A DNA stretch of 64,000 nt from Breviolum minutum Mf 1.05b.01 (Eukaryota; Sar; Dinophyceae; Suessiales; Symbiodiniaceae): assembly GCA_000507305.1 (NCBI GenBank), contig DF239041.1, forward strand, positions 62,001-126,000, given 5' to 3'. The notes under the pieces were generated by a model that saw only the letters and a program-made list of their open reading frames with translations, was not told the DNA's origin and ran no database searches. Every line of letters starts with the position of its first letter. The first letter of the stretch is position 1. Positions 11,245 through 24,400 of this stretch are shown in pieces. Position numbers and translations under genes: made by a program.

Positions 11245-11484
11245 ATGCTGGAACTTGAACGATGGGAATCTCAAGGCCTAAATATGATGCCAGGACGGTG
11301 CACTCAGGCAGCTATGTTTGTTGAATTGATCATGGCGTGGCAAAACCTCAAGCGCAGTCCATGCCTGGAAGTCCGCGTCCTACATAACTTCGGTCTACCC
11401 CCCGATCTGCGAAGGATGCCAGGCTCAAAAGGCTCAAAAAAGTCCGGTCAGGGAAAAAGCAAAGGAGTCCGGCTTGTCAGATGA
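11245..11484 (+). CDS. coding-like frame, 79 codons, unknown
   Basis: Open frame reading WESQGLNMMPGRCTQAAMFV and, further on, a basic tail GSKGSKKSGQGKSKGVRLVR. Base composition is richer in GC than the flanks. It abuts the longer broken frame below and may be part of the same dead element. Confidence 0.3.
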   Translation: MLELERWESQGLNMMPGRCTQAAMFVELIMAWQNLKRSPCLEVRVLHNFGLPPDLRRMPGSKGSKKSGQGKSKGVRLVR

Positions 11485-11512
11485 TGACTCTTCAGGAGTG
11501 CTGGCAAGCTGA

Positions 11513-11963
11513 GCCAAAAAAGGGGCGCAGCTGTGGGCATGGAAAGAGCTTGGTTTGGACATCGTGCATCACCTTAAAGCCTACAAGTATGCCAACAAAC
11601 TTGCTTCTGCCAGGTGGAGAGCTAAGAAAACTGAGTATGCGGTTCAAGTAGAAAATTCCTAGAAGACCAAAGAGGGTCGTTTGCCCTTTGCAATGCTGAG
11701 AGAGAAGCCTCTCCCTCCTGTCACTGACCTTCGTGTTTGTTTGGATGTGAAGCTTGCCCCCCAACGATGGTCCCCTGTTGGCAAAGCCTGGATACAAGTT
11801 GTTAATGTCAATGACTACTCGATTGGCAACATTCTGAAAGATGAAGATCTTGAGGTCCGGGTGATTGACATCCGAGGGCAATATATCCAGTTCAACAGGA
11901 TGCTTAGCCGTAGACCGGTTTTCCACCCCCAAATGATTCAAGAATTCTGTTTCATTCAAATTC
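11513..11963 (+). pseudogene. degraded frame of about 150 codons with one internal TAG
   Basis: One frame runs from KKGAQLWAWKELGLDIVHHL through an internal TAG near 11660 to PPVTDLRVCLDVKLAPQRW and NDYSIGNILKDEDLEVRVID. A B element (11968-12088) cuts it off. No family recognised; it resembles an old coding copy of a mobile element. Confidence 0.4.
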
Positions 11964-12174
11964 GTTCACTCCCTAAAACTAACATCTCTTCCCTGAAAAT
12001 ATGTTTTTTGCGCCAAAAGGAAAGGACAATATTTCAACCATCAATTTTTTGGGGGCTATGGCGGCTATGTTAAACTTTGGGGGTGTAACTGATTAATAAG
12101 TCGGGTAACCAAAATCAAGCGCAGTTTTTTGGTATAAATTTTGTCCCCTAAAATGGACTTAAAAACGAAGTACC

Positions 12175-12207
12175 ATGCAAACCCACGTTTCCTTCGATTC
12201 ATTTTCA
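12175..12207 (+). CDS. possible first coding exon of the NIT1-type gene
   Basis: An ATG at 12175 opens 11 codons ending in phase 0 before GAGCTT, which could be a GA donor joined to the acceptor at 12326. This gives a methionine to a gene that otherwise lacks one. The frame also stays open past the donor, so only the phase and position support it. An alternative is one or more undetected exons further upstream, or a spliced-leader acceptor there. Confidence 0.25.
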
Positions 12208-12326
12208 GAGCTTATTAAGTTATCAATCAGCCCTATTTTGAGGGCCTACAACCTTCATTTTTCCATGGGTTTTGGGGTGTTTAAGGATATAGTTACTGAC
12301 CCAACCGAAACCTCCCCATTTTTCAG

Positions 12327-12458
12327 GCGTCCCAACTTGCAACCGTTAGTTACCTTTCAACGAGGTTAGGCCCCACAGCCGCCCCAACTCCTCGAAGCCA
12401 ACGAGTCGAGGCGTCCTTCAAGGTCGGTCTATGTCAAATGACCGCGCGCAATGACAAG
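12327..12458 (+). CDS. NIT1: NIT1 exon 1 (visible part)
   Basis: Acceptor TTTTTCAG before GCG; 44 codons; donor AAG before GTTTCG. The first 28 residues are rich in Ser, Thr, Pro and Arg with no acidic residue until VEA, like a mitochondrial or plastid presequence. Then FKVGLCQMTARNDK matches the first beta strand of the nitrilase fold (the QMTS.ND pattern of the family). The codon before the acceptor frame runs quickly into TGA, so the exon begins at this AG. Confidence 0.9.
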
Positions 12459-15400
12459 GTTTCGAACCGAAAAAAGGAAGGATGGATTGGCGGTTGTTTC
12501 GACCTTTGGGGGTTCGCCTTATTAAGGGGTTTATTTACTACCATTGACCCTTGCCCAGTGCTCCAAGATCACCATATATCTCGATGGTACTGTTGATGGT
12601 TTCAGAAATCCGGCGAGAAAAACCACCTTTTGTATGGTGAAAAAACCTTGGTATATAATGGAATGAACTACCTAACAACTATCAACCGCTTAGCCGGATT
12701 TCGGCCATCAACAGTATGGTTTAGGGGAAGGATGGATTTTCCCTAGTGCTCCAAGACCCTTCTGAGAGCGTATTTTGGCCAGGTCTTTAGGGTCTAAATG
12801 CCTCCTGAACTTGTATTTGGAGCACTAGGGTTTATTTTGAGGTGATTACGGATCCTTTTTCAGAAGATGTGGACATCAAGAACAATAGGACGCTATCCTA
12901 GACATCCATGCGAATACCTCCTGAGACGCTGTTTGGATGGTATATGTTTTCGAGGGTTCAGTCATACCATTGGCCTCAGTTTAGGTGTTCTGAAAAGGAT
13001 CGGTAGTCACCTGCAAATTGAGCAGCTAAGTGACCCTGTTTCTTGAATTTTGTTTTTTGACTTATTTTTTAGGTAAATCACCATTTGGGGATTTATTCCC
13101 AACCACCGAACAAGCACATCTAAGTTTTGGGAATGGTAAGTGAAAGCATGACAGTTGGTGAAAGGTTGGTTGATGGGTCACAGCTGAAGCATCACCTGGT
13201 ACTTGGCAATTCTGCAAAAGTGACCTTCTTTATGATGGTGAATTCACGATGACCCTGTTGGAAAGTTTGGTTAAAGTGTGACCTCCAAGGATTTGGGGAT
13301 ACAAAGGTCACTTTGCTTGAAGAACCCTAGCACAAACACCCACAAGATGAGACCCGATAACCCAACCCCTAAATGTAAATGGCCTTATGAATGGGTTTGA
13401 TTGCTTTTTTTTACCGCTAAGAAGCCGGCATAAGTGAAGTTATAAGCCTCATAAATGGAGTTATATTCAGGTAACTGGGCTTATAACCCTTACAAGTGAC
13501 CCTAGTTATAAGTGAAGTATAGGCTTATAACCCCAGTTACCCTCCAATTTGTAAGGCCATTTATAGGGTGCCCCATACCCCCTGCTTATAACTGGTTTTC
13601 AGAGGCCCACCTGGGGGGATGGTTACGTTGGAACTCGCCGCAGCCTTCTTCCAGGAGTTGAACTTCCAACGCTGTCGCGACTTGGTCGTGAAAGCAGCGA
13701 AAGAGGCCGTGACGGCTGGGGGTTAGGACCTTACCAGCGGACCCCTGAAGTAAGTTGCGATCGAGCTATTGGATACTCAGGGCTAGGGGTCCGTGAAACG
13801 TGGGTCTTGTTGGAGATTTCTTAGATAGAAATGACGGAAGAAACTGTCAGATGCGATGCCGCAAAAGGCAACACAAGTAAAACTGGCAGATGGAGGCTGT
13901 GTTTATGGCTAATCAACCAACCCACCCTACGGCAAACGAATTCCCCTCTCAGAAATAAGAAGGGTTTAATATAAGGCCTTATTGAAGGAAACTAGTTAAT
14001 GTTTAATAAGCCCTGATCATTAAGGCCATATTTCTGGGGGGGGGTTAGTTTGGCGGGGCTGTGGTAGGAGGTATTTTTCGTATTTTTTGTGTTCGATTTT
14101 GGATCCATGACAGGCCCAAAAAGATATCCAGGCAAACACATGAGGTTTGAGGTATGACTTTTTGAGCTCAGGAAGATACCGAATCCTAAAACACCAAACT
14201 CACCTGAGGTGTTCGCGTGAGTGTCTAGGGGCGGTTTTTGAGAAGAAAGAGATGTGGTTAACTCAGGGTCAGCCTATCTTCAACTAAGATTCTTTTAGCT
14301 TTGAGTAGCTTGGAGTGTTTTTCAATACCAAAACCCCATGGACTCACCCTGAGAGTTCAAGGGCGACTTTTTTCTTTGTCAAATGATCCATTCAGAAAAG
14401 ACCACTATTTTACTGCAAGGATGATAAACTATAAACCCATAGAATCCATGTATGGTATATTTACCTACATGAATGGTTGATTTTATGAGAAATGTAGGTA
14501 AATATACCAGTCCCATGGATCCTGTTTGAAACAAATCAACAAGTCCAGGGGTGCAATTCCCCGGAAAGTGACCTATTTGGGATGGTGAAACAACCCAGTG
14601 ATCCTAAGCATTTACAAAAAGCTCCAACGGGACATCCAAGTAATTCTGTCTATCGTTTTATAACTAGGTGGTGGTTTCAAATATTTTTTATTTTCACCCC
14701 TACTTGGGGAAGATTCCCATTTTGACTAATATTTTTCAAATGGGTTGAAACCACCAACCAGATAAGGCTTATGTAGTTTGGGAGGGGTTCCTAAAACCCC
14801 AGTGGCGTTTTTTACCCTACCTCCCAGAATTCAGAATGGCTTTGCGCTGCATGTCCCATTTTCTTGGTGGGTTTATCTGCATTTATAAACACCCTAAGAA
14901 TCAATGGACCCTGCAACCGGGTTATTTTGGATCTCCGAAACACATTGAGATTCCATGATCTTTAGGGTATGAAACCTTTAGGGCTGAAGATAATCCGTCA
15001 TGCAGATCCATGTTGGATGTTTCCCAAAAATAGGGGCTACCAATGTTTACAATGGAAAACCTTATTAAAAATGGGATGATTTGGGGATAATCGCCCTATT
15101 TTCGGAAACACCCATTCTGTCAAGTTGCCTATCAAAACACTTCATATTTGCCCAAAACCCCAATCTTCACCAAAACCTCATCCCTGCCAAAACCAATACA
15201 CTCCGGTAAACTAACCTAGCAATAGAAAATGGACCCTTTGAAGATGATTGAAGATGTATATCCTATTGGAAATGGTGATTTTCCATTGCCATGTTAGTTT
15301 ACCAGAGGGTACCAATTCTCATCCCAAGCCTTGGCCGTTTGAGAGGGGTGCTCCTTGGTGTCCTTGCCGGAATGTTTCAGTTTTATTGGTGCACAGAAGG

Positions 15401-18400
15401 GAGAAGCCCAAAAAGCGGCGGAAAGTTTGGAAGGACCTACCATGGCAAGTGCCTCGGATCTTTTGAAGCGGAAGGATTCTGGGAGAATCCGAAAATCCGG
15501 GGATGAAACTTGAAGACAGGACAAGATAACCCCCACCTGAAAATTGACGAATGGTTTTTAAAAAAAAAATCAAAAGGAAAATTATAGTCATTCAGGGAAT
15601 ATTCACTAGTTCGCAGGGGAGTAGCACCATTTTTGAAGGGGGTTCATCTTCACCCAACCAGGAAATACGCCATTTTTGTTCAAAAAACTCGTGGCTGGCA
15701 ACGACTTTTAGGGAAATTTCCGCACATTTTAAGACGTTGATGACGTTAACCGCCCTGCGTTGATCGGATACTGTAATAATTGTATAAGATTGATTGTTTC
15801 AAATGTATTTTCCATATCCCTAAGGATCCAGGTATGTCCTAAGAAAGGGATTTCCCCTACAGTCCCGTTCTGGGGATGGGATTGAGACCAACAATCGTAC
15901 TGCAGGAAGGGTTCTGGATTCTTGGGGTATGTGTGACTGCAGTTTCACTTAGCATTGAAACACACCGAATTAGGATTCCATCATTAGCCAACCAAGACAG
16001 AATGAAAAGTAAGATCTCTTTGAAATGGAACAGTTGGTACCCATTTGCTTTTGGGACCTTTTTTTTTAGCTCGTGACCCTTAAAGGGCTTCTTTTGCGAT
16101 GTTTTTTCACCACTAACAATGTAACATGGCTTTTGGTTTTGCCATGCGAGGTCCTTGAATATGACCCAAAAATGAATCGAACATCGGTGTGTCACAGCAA
16201 AATTATTTTTTGGTAAACTATGGCTGGCTGGCAACTCCACCATTTGACGATATATTTCCTGAACTGAATATGATGATTTTCCATTGAAAATATTGAAATG
16301 TTATATAGTTTTTGAAGGGGTCGCTTCAACAAAACTCCTGAGGATATCGTCAGTTAGCTCGAGATGAAAATGTATGGCTTTCACTTGGAGGTGCTGTAAA
16401 AAGGGGATGGCGATGATGACGGGGAATGTTTGCAGATGATGCGATAGCTGAGGGGGTGCGTCCCAAAAAATGATCTATGCTCGGGTGTCCATGGAAGTTA
16501 GTAACGATCCTTAGTAAGTTTATGGCTAGTCAACCTACCCCCCTCCCAACTTACCCCCCTCAGAAATAAGGGTTACCGGCTATTTCTGGGCGGGTACGTC
16601 AGGTGGGGGGGGACTCAGAACCTACTTACAGGGATACCCAGTTGCCCAGTACCATGCCAGCTGCCAGTTCCCTCCCTACAAGTAACTTAGTCCCTTAGAA
16701 TCGGCACGGGGGTTTTCCGGAAAGGATATGGAAAGGATTGTCTCCCCTAGGGGCTTTTGGGAGTGTAGGTGAGCAACAACGAAAACCACGTTGATTCCCA
16801 TCGCGGTATTTTTCTGCTCGGTCAATAGCAGCATTCACATGAATTGTGGTTGATATCATTTTTCCAAAGGGATGAAAGATGATTTTCCCAGGTAAATAAA
16901 GACCAGATAAGCGGCATATCAGAGGTTGGGTGGGGCAGCCTCCCAATTAGTGCTGAGGCGGCAACTTCATGGTTTTTCAGTCTTTGCTCACGACAGGAGG
17001 CTGTTCTACAGATGAGGTGAAAGATTTGGGCACCCATCCATGCAAGGTGACCGCACTTTCTTGGTGTGCGAAAGCAGGCATCTCGAAGGAGGTGCGTGCG
17101 ATCCTGGGATATCATTCCCCCAAGGGATCAGTGGTGGTATATGGCCGTGATAACCAAGCAGAGCCACTTCGACAGTTGGACGGTGTTTTCAGGAAAATCG
17201 CCATGGAAGAGTTCTTTCCGGATCACACTAGAAGCGGATATCTGGTCAAGAATGATGGTGATGGTGATCCTGAGGAGGATGACAGCTTCACGAGTACAAC
17301 GAGCGAAGATTCCTGAAAGGCTCTTTACAAAAAGTCTGTTTTAAGGCTGTGTTGAAGACAGTGGACCGACAAAACTTGCTGAAATCTGTGAAAAAACGGA
17401 GGGAGGGTTGATATTTCCCATGTCATGTTTTCCTTTGCCAAAATCGTCCTAAGTGTTGAGCCTTAAAATGCCTTACCATTACCAGCCTGAAATTTAGCAT
17501 AGATACCCAAAATAGCCTAATATTTTAAAACTGGGCACATCTTAGATTAGCCTTATTCCCTTAACTCCTTTGAGTTTAGTGGGATTTTACATGTAAACTT
17601 TTTAGCGGGGGACCTAAGGGTTACCATGAAAAGGAGATACATTTTCCAAACCATCATTGTTGGTATGTGCCTCCAATTTCGGTGTATATCAATGTAGTTT
17701 GAAAGCCTAAAAAGTCCCAACCTTACGGCGAGGGGGGGCAGTAAAAAAGCAGTTTCCGTTTTTCAAGGATACAATTTCCATCCCTAGACTTGGATGGGCC
17801 AGGAAGTTAGCAAAAAGGTTACTAAGTGGGTTGTAACCCCGATATACCCCATTTATGAGTAGGTCATAACTATAACCCATTTACTGATCATTGATCCTAA
17901 CTTCCTGGGACATCCAAGATTGACATTGGAGCAGTTCCCTCATCTTTCGCGGACAAAAAAAATGGTTTGCAGCCATTAGTCGATTCCACTAATTGATTTC
18001 ATTACCAACCTGGCAATTCTTTGTGACCTTTTTGGGATGGTTAAGTGACCACTTCAAAGGTTAAGTGACCTCCAACTAGGGGGTGAAAAGGTCATTTTGA
18101 ATCACCTGGAAGTTAAATTGTGGTTTTCTGTCAAATCATAAGCCATCACAGGTTGGATATCTAATTCCCAATCAGTAGAATGGGATAGCATGGTTGATGC
18201 CGTTTTTTGTTCGTGATTCGCCAGTTTTTAGTCCAGCTACTTTTCCAACAACCACCGAAACTGCCAAATTCCTTGGAAGCGCCGAAACCGAAACCAGGAT
18301 TTCAAGAAAAAGTCGAAGGAGAGCCTGATGACAAGAAGCTTGGAATGAATTGAGCAGGTGCCCTGAGACCCTCCTATGGAAAGACCCGACCCAAACGTGA

Positions 18401-21400
18401 CACCCTTGGGGGCTCAAAAAAGCTGTTTTTGGCACCCCTACCCAAAGCCTGGAAAGCCAAGTCGACCATAAATTCAAAGGGCCCGGTCTGAATCTGGAAA
18501 GACCCCCTTCAATTTTAGTAGGGATGATAAAGAACAAGTCCAAGGGACGATTTAATGGTCTTTGACTTCCAGGGCAAACAGACCCTCAGAATTGATTTTG
18601 GTAGATTTTTTTCGAGATGGTGCATCATTTGGGATGTTTCAGGTTTGTCAAGATGTGCCTTACAATGAAGGAAGCAAAACCAGACAACAAGATGTAGCTT
18701 GGACATGCTTGGACTTGTTTCCCTGGACATCCGAATACCTCCTGAATATCTACCAGATCGTAAATTCAAGTCGACAACATGTTGAAATCCAAAGAAATTC
18801 TTGGAACATTTTACAAAAATCCATGAATCCTTCTTGGTAAATGACAATTGAATATTCATAGCATTGAATCCGTCCTGGTCTATTACAAATGAAAAATCCA
18901 TGAATCTTATTAATAAAACTGGTGAAGATTCCGTTTCTACTGTTGCTGGTTCATAACTTTGGCTAACCAACTGTTATACATTCATGAATCGAACATGCAT
19001 TAATGTTTGGAATTTCTCCAGATCAAGTGGATTTTTCTTCACCATCAAAGACTATCGCAGGATGTCCAAGACCAAACAAAGAATTGGTTTTAGGATGATC
19101 CATGCACGGATCCTACCAAGGGGTAGGTGCTTTTAGTTTTTGGCCTTCCAGGGATATATAACCTCCCTGAAACTAACTTAGCACCTGAAAATAGGCTTTC
19201 CCAAACGTAGATTCATCTTCCAACTGCTATCTTTCAGGGGCGTTGTCAGTTTAAGTTTAAGTGTATTCCAGATTTCTGGTCCAGGTCCAAAGTCATGGCT
19301 GGTCAACCAACCCCCTCCGTAAGGTACCCCCATCAGAAATAAGGGTTTAATAATGCCTTATTAAAGGAAACCAATGGTTCATAAGGGCTTATTTCTGGGA
19401 GGGGTACGTGAGTTTGGGGGGGCCATCAAAATCTCCCCGAATTGGTGGTTTTTTCAAGGCTGGTTCCAGGGACCCCCAATAATGGGACCCTCGTATGGTA
19501 AGCTTCCCATACCATTCCCATATCTTTAGGGATTCTTGTCGGAATAGTATGGGTCCCGCTTACCATTATTGGGGGTCCCATGTCCTTGGGGATTTCCGTG
19601 AAAATCTCAGTGATTTTTGTTTGAGGATTCTGAACACCCATGTGATCGTCAACAGTTCTGGGGACATGGTGGCAGTCTACAGCACCTTGGAGTGATATTT
19701 TGATGTTAGGTGTCGGGGCATGGAAGGTATAGTAACTCATAGCTAACACCGCCCGAAAACTAATCGGGCATCTTCCAGATATGGTAGGTTTTTTGGGTAA
19801 TTTTTTGCACACATTTTTATACACAAAAGGAAGATCTAGGTATAGCCATGGTGGCTGAGAGGTGACATGTCCTTTCCCATAGGATCCATGTATGGTATAT
19901 TCACCTATATTTTATGTACCATAAAAATCAATCAAATGTAGACAAATATATACCAGTCGCATGGATCCTATGGTTTTTGAAATGGCCTATTTTCAGGGGC
20001 GACATTCGTTCATTTTCGGGGGGGGATGGTAAGTTGGTTGAGAAATCACCAATTTATGGGACTAAAACCACCTGCTAAAAGATGGATGAAAAAAATACAT
20101 TTACGTTACTAAGTACCAGCAGGACATCCCAAAGATCATCAAATTCACCAGGGTACTGTTGTTGATGGTTCAGAAATCCAGCTTTCACCAGTTCACAATG
20201 AAGAAGCCATATTTTTTTTCCCTAAGAATCCAGATTTCCCTCCCGGATCGAATAGGATTGATTTGTTCCAATCCCATCCGAACAGACTAGGAATGTAGGG
20301 GTATATAATCCCTTTCTTAGGACATACCTGGATTCTAAGGGTCCCTTAAGTACAGTAGGTTATAAACCAACCTACTAACTAGTTACTAACTTCCAGCAGG
20401 ACACCCTAGTAAGATGTTCAACATCCCAGGTGGCTGGCTTGCTTTCTTCCGAATGAAATTGCATCACCTCAACAAAAATTCCATGAGGTCGACCGGTCAT
20501 AATTCGGCGAAATTCGACCGAAAACACGACCAAAAACCCCAAAAGGTAGCGAAGAGGATTTGGGATATCCCCGGCTATTTCCGGGAAAGTCTAGGTTGGT
20601 GAAATATGATTTCATTTGGCTAGATGGGAGGTTTACCGCTATTTTAAGAATGGTGATAACGACTTCTATGGCTACAGGTTCTTCAAGTCGTGACCTCGTT
20701 TGGATATTATTTGAGACCTTTTGAGGGCTTAAGTTAAGTGACCTCCTGAAGAGTCATTTCAAGTCACGACTGGAAGAAGCTGGTGGGTCAAGTCGATGAA
20801 TTCCCCCCAAAGGCCTAACGGGCTGGAACCTGAAAAATGGACGCTGTGGAGATTAAAGGAGATGAACCGAACTTGGTTGGAAACCATCCGGATTTCAGGT
20901 TTCAAATGTGTGTTTTTTCGGGTTTTCGTATCTTCTGGAATGATTTCTGATGTGTAACATTTCGTTTCTAGCTGGTGCTTGAAAAGGAGCGATTTGGGAG
21001 CTGGGGAAAACCTAGAAATCCCTTCATAATAGGGAGCATATAGGGAGCTACACACTCCCAGCTTTCGATCAGCACATCTTAGTAGTTTGCTCCCAGGGTT
21101 CGAGCTCGGGGTCCACCATAAGAACCGAAAGTTACATGCCAGTAGCGTTTGTCCCTTGGTGATGTGATGTAGGGTTTCTGCTATTTTTTTAGGGAAATTG
21201 TTTCAGGTGAATGAAAAAAAGGCAAAACGGCAGCCACCCGGTTCTCTCGCTGAGGAAAGATTCATTTATTTGATGCACCATTCACTGGTTTGATCGAGTC
21301 GCAACAAACGATTGCAGGAAGCGAGGCTGTGCAGATGGTGATTGCGGGTGAAGGGAAGGATCCAATCCCTAAGGATCCGTTGTGGGACTGGTATATTTAC

Positions 21401-24400
21401 CTACAATTAAGGTTGGGATTTGTATGGTAAATGTAGGTACATATTACAATACATATGGAATCCTTTACATACATCCAGTTACCCATGGATGAGGCCATTT
21501 ATAAGGGGGTTATAAGATTTATAAGTCCATTTATAGCTGGTAGGGGCCCACCTTGTACTGAAATTCTTTCTGTTGTGTTTTTCAGATTCAGAGCCCCTTG
21601 AAGAAAAGGGAGTGGACTTGGAGACTCCCCAGAGATATCTACTTCCCTCAAAACTAACATGGCTAGCGGGAAAATCCACCATGAATGAACATGTATTTCC
21701 TATTGAAGATGGGGATTTGCCATGGTCATCTAGCCCGATCGCTGGAGAAGTGATCCAATTTGACGAACATATTTTTCAAATGGGTGGCCACAACCACCAA
21801 CTAGTCATGTTTGTTTACCTTTGTGGCTAGTCAACCTACCCCCTGCCTAACGTACCCCCCCCCTCAGAAATAGCCACCCTTATGATCCAGGGTTTATGAA
21901 AAATAAGGCAAGCTATTAAACCCCCATATTTCTAGGCGGGCCCCACGTGGGTTACGTGGTAACTGTGACCAGCCACCTGTTTCACCATTGAAGTCTTTTC
22001 AGGTGGTCTCGTGTGAGAGTCCTGTGGGAAAGTTGGGCGTCACGGTGTGCTATGATGTGCGCTTTCCCGAACTCTATCAGAAGTTGCGCTTCCAACATGG
22101 CGTGGACCGGAAAGTTCCGTGTTGAGATTGGGGGGGCGTTTTAACTAAGATGGATCCTACAAGGTTGGGCCCCAAAAAACCAGTTATAAGTAGGCAAATG
22201 ACTTCACTTATAGGGGGTTATAACCCCAGTTACCAATGTATAAGGCCATTTATAGGATTATAGGGCTTATAACTCTATTTATAACTGGTAGGGGCCCAAA
22301 ATGCATAAATGATGGTTTGGAAGAGGAATTTCCTTTAAACATTTTTGGGGATTTTTGGTGTCCATGAGTTTTCGATGGGTGTGTGGATTATTATAATAAT
22401 GACAATAGACATCAGGCGAATACCTCCTGAGATTAAATTGTGGTTTAGGTTTGTATGTTTTTGGTGTCTAGTCATATCCCATACCCTCCATGTATGATAT
22501 ATTTTCCTACGTTTAGTTGAATTGTATGGCAAATGTAAGTAAACATAACATACATGGATTCTATTGGTACTGTACGTAACCTCAGGAGGCATTTAGATGT
22601 CTAGGGTGACGAGTGGTCTTTTTTTTTGAGCTTAAGAATAAAACGTGTACCTCGCAATTCTTTGTGACCTTTTGGGGATGGTTAAGTGACCCCGTCAAAG
22701 GTTAAGTGACCTCCAACTAGGGGATGAAAAGGTCACGGCTTGAATCACCTGGTATTTGGGAAAGGGTTGAATGATCTCAAAGAAAAATACTGACAGTACG
22801 CAAGTGTGTTTTTTTCAAAAATAATGTCACACTAAAAGTAAAATGAAATAACCTGGAGTTTGGATTAGTTTTTGTTGGTGATGCTTGGACCTTTCTGAAA
22901 TGGGATTTTTTCAAATACCAGGAAACAGCATCATTTGGCAGCAATCCCACAGGTACATTTGCATCATTTACCACAAAAATCAACCATTCATGTAGGTATA
23001 TAAATAAGGGGGCGGTTCCAAAAAATAGAGATATATACCCCAAAATGGATGGGTTTTTTTTAATGGAAAAACCTGTTTTAAAATGGGATGATTTGGGGGT
23101 ATATAGCCCTATTTTTGGGTTCACACCCATATACCATTCCCATGGATGGCCCTTGGGGCTTTGGCTGTTTTTACTGCAGGACGTCTTGCTGATTCCATCG
23201 GCCTTTTCGATGCCGACGGGTGAAGCGTCACCTGGGTGATGAGTTGTGACCTTTCGGGCAGCTGGTTTGCTGGATATAGCGGGGATGAAATACTACCCAG
23301 TTATATATTGGGATTATATTGGGATGTCAATGGTACTTAGTAACTAGGTAGTATATAATTTGATATAATTTGTACTTAGGTTGGATTTAGGTTGGGAAAG
23401 TCCCATGAATAGGTGAAATAAACCAACTTATGATCAGCGATCGTTACGATCACTTGCATGGACCTTTACTTAGAAGACAAGTTCTTTTCATTTCCTTTTG
23501 AGACCCCGCGAGGTTCCCGTGTAAAGTCGCGGTTGGTTTCAGGCAGTGAGACACTTTTTTTTGTTACAAAAAACCTGAGGAAATATACCAGTCAGGTAAC
23601 CAACCTACCCAACCATTCAAGAACCCATTGATCCAAACAATTGATCCTGTTGGTTTCAATTATTTGTTATTTTCACCCGGATCCTTGGGGAAATGATCCA
23701 ATTTGACGAGCATTTTTTTCTAAATGGGTTGGTCCAACCACCAACTGGAAAACCTGAGGCACTGGGAGCTTTTGATGCGAACACGTGCTGTTGAGTCTCA
23801 ATGCTATGTCTTGGCAGCTGCACAGGTCAGTTTTTATGTTGAAAGTTCCCGGGTTTTTTTGGATATGTGAAAGTGATGGTATGTGTACCCAGACCATCCA
23901 TGTATGGATATGTATGGTATATTGGTTGTTTTTTATGGTAAATGCATAGTAAATATAGCAGACATAGATCCTATGGGATTGGTTAAGGTGAGATTGAACT
24001 TCACAAACAAACATCTGGATGAAACATGAAACAACCTTTATTTGGGTGTTGTTTCATCACACTCCCGAAAACCAACACGCCCCCTGAAAATTGATGGTTG
24101 GAAGATGTATTTCCTATTGAAATAGTCCCTTTTTAGGGGATATGTTAGTTTTCCAGGATGTGGGCCTTTAGAGGAAAACCTTGTCAAGCAGCAGTTCATG
24201 GAATCTAGCAACTACAAGGTGATGTCACAGATGTTTGGTATTTTTGTTGACTCCTGGCAATCAACATATCCCCTGTCAGTAAAGATCGTATGAATCATCC
24301 CCACCTTGCATTTGTTCGTCTCCATTAAACGTTTTCCGGCATGTTTCGTGCACGAAGCGATGTTTGTGGAGAAAAGCAACAGCAAAGTTCCTTCCATGAG

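Noticed and set aside
19640-19720. Reading NIT1 exon 6 on into YFDV as the HLFDV motif
   Set aside because: It needs to cross a TGA and is one residue too long; exon 7 at 21255 gives KIHLFD in phase.
20414-20430. MFNIPGG as a missing NIT1 exon
   Set aside because: Exon 7 already supplies this part of the protein, and the phase does not fit.
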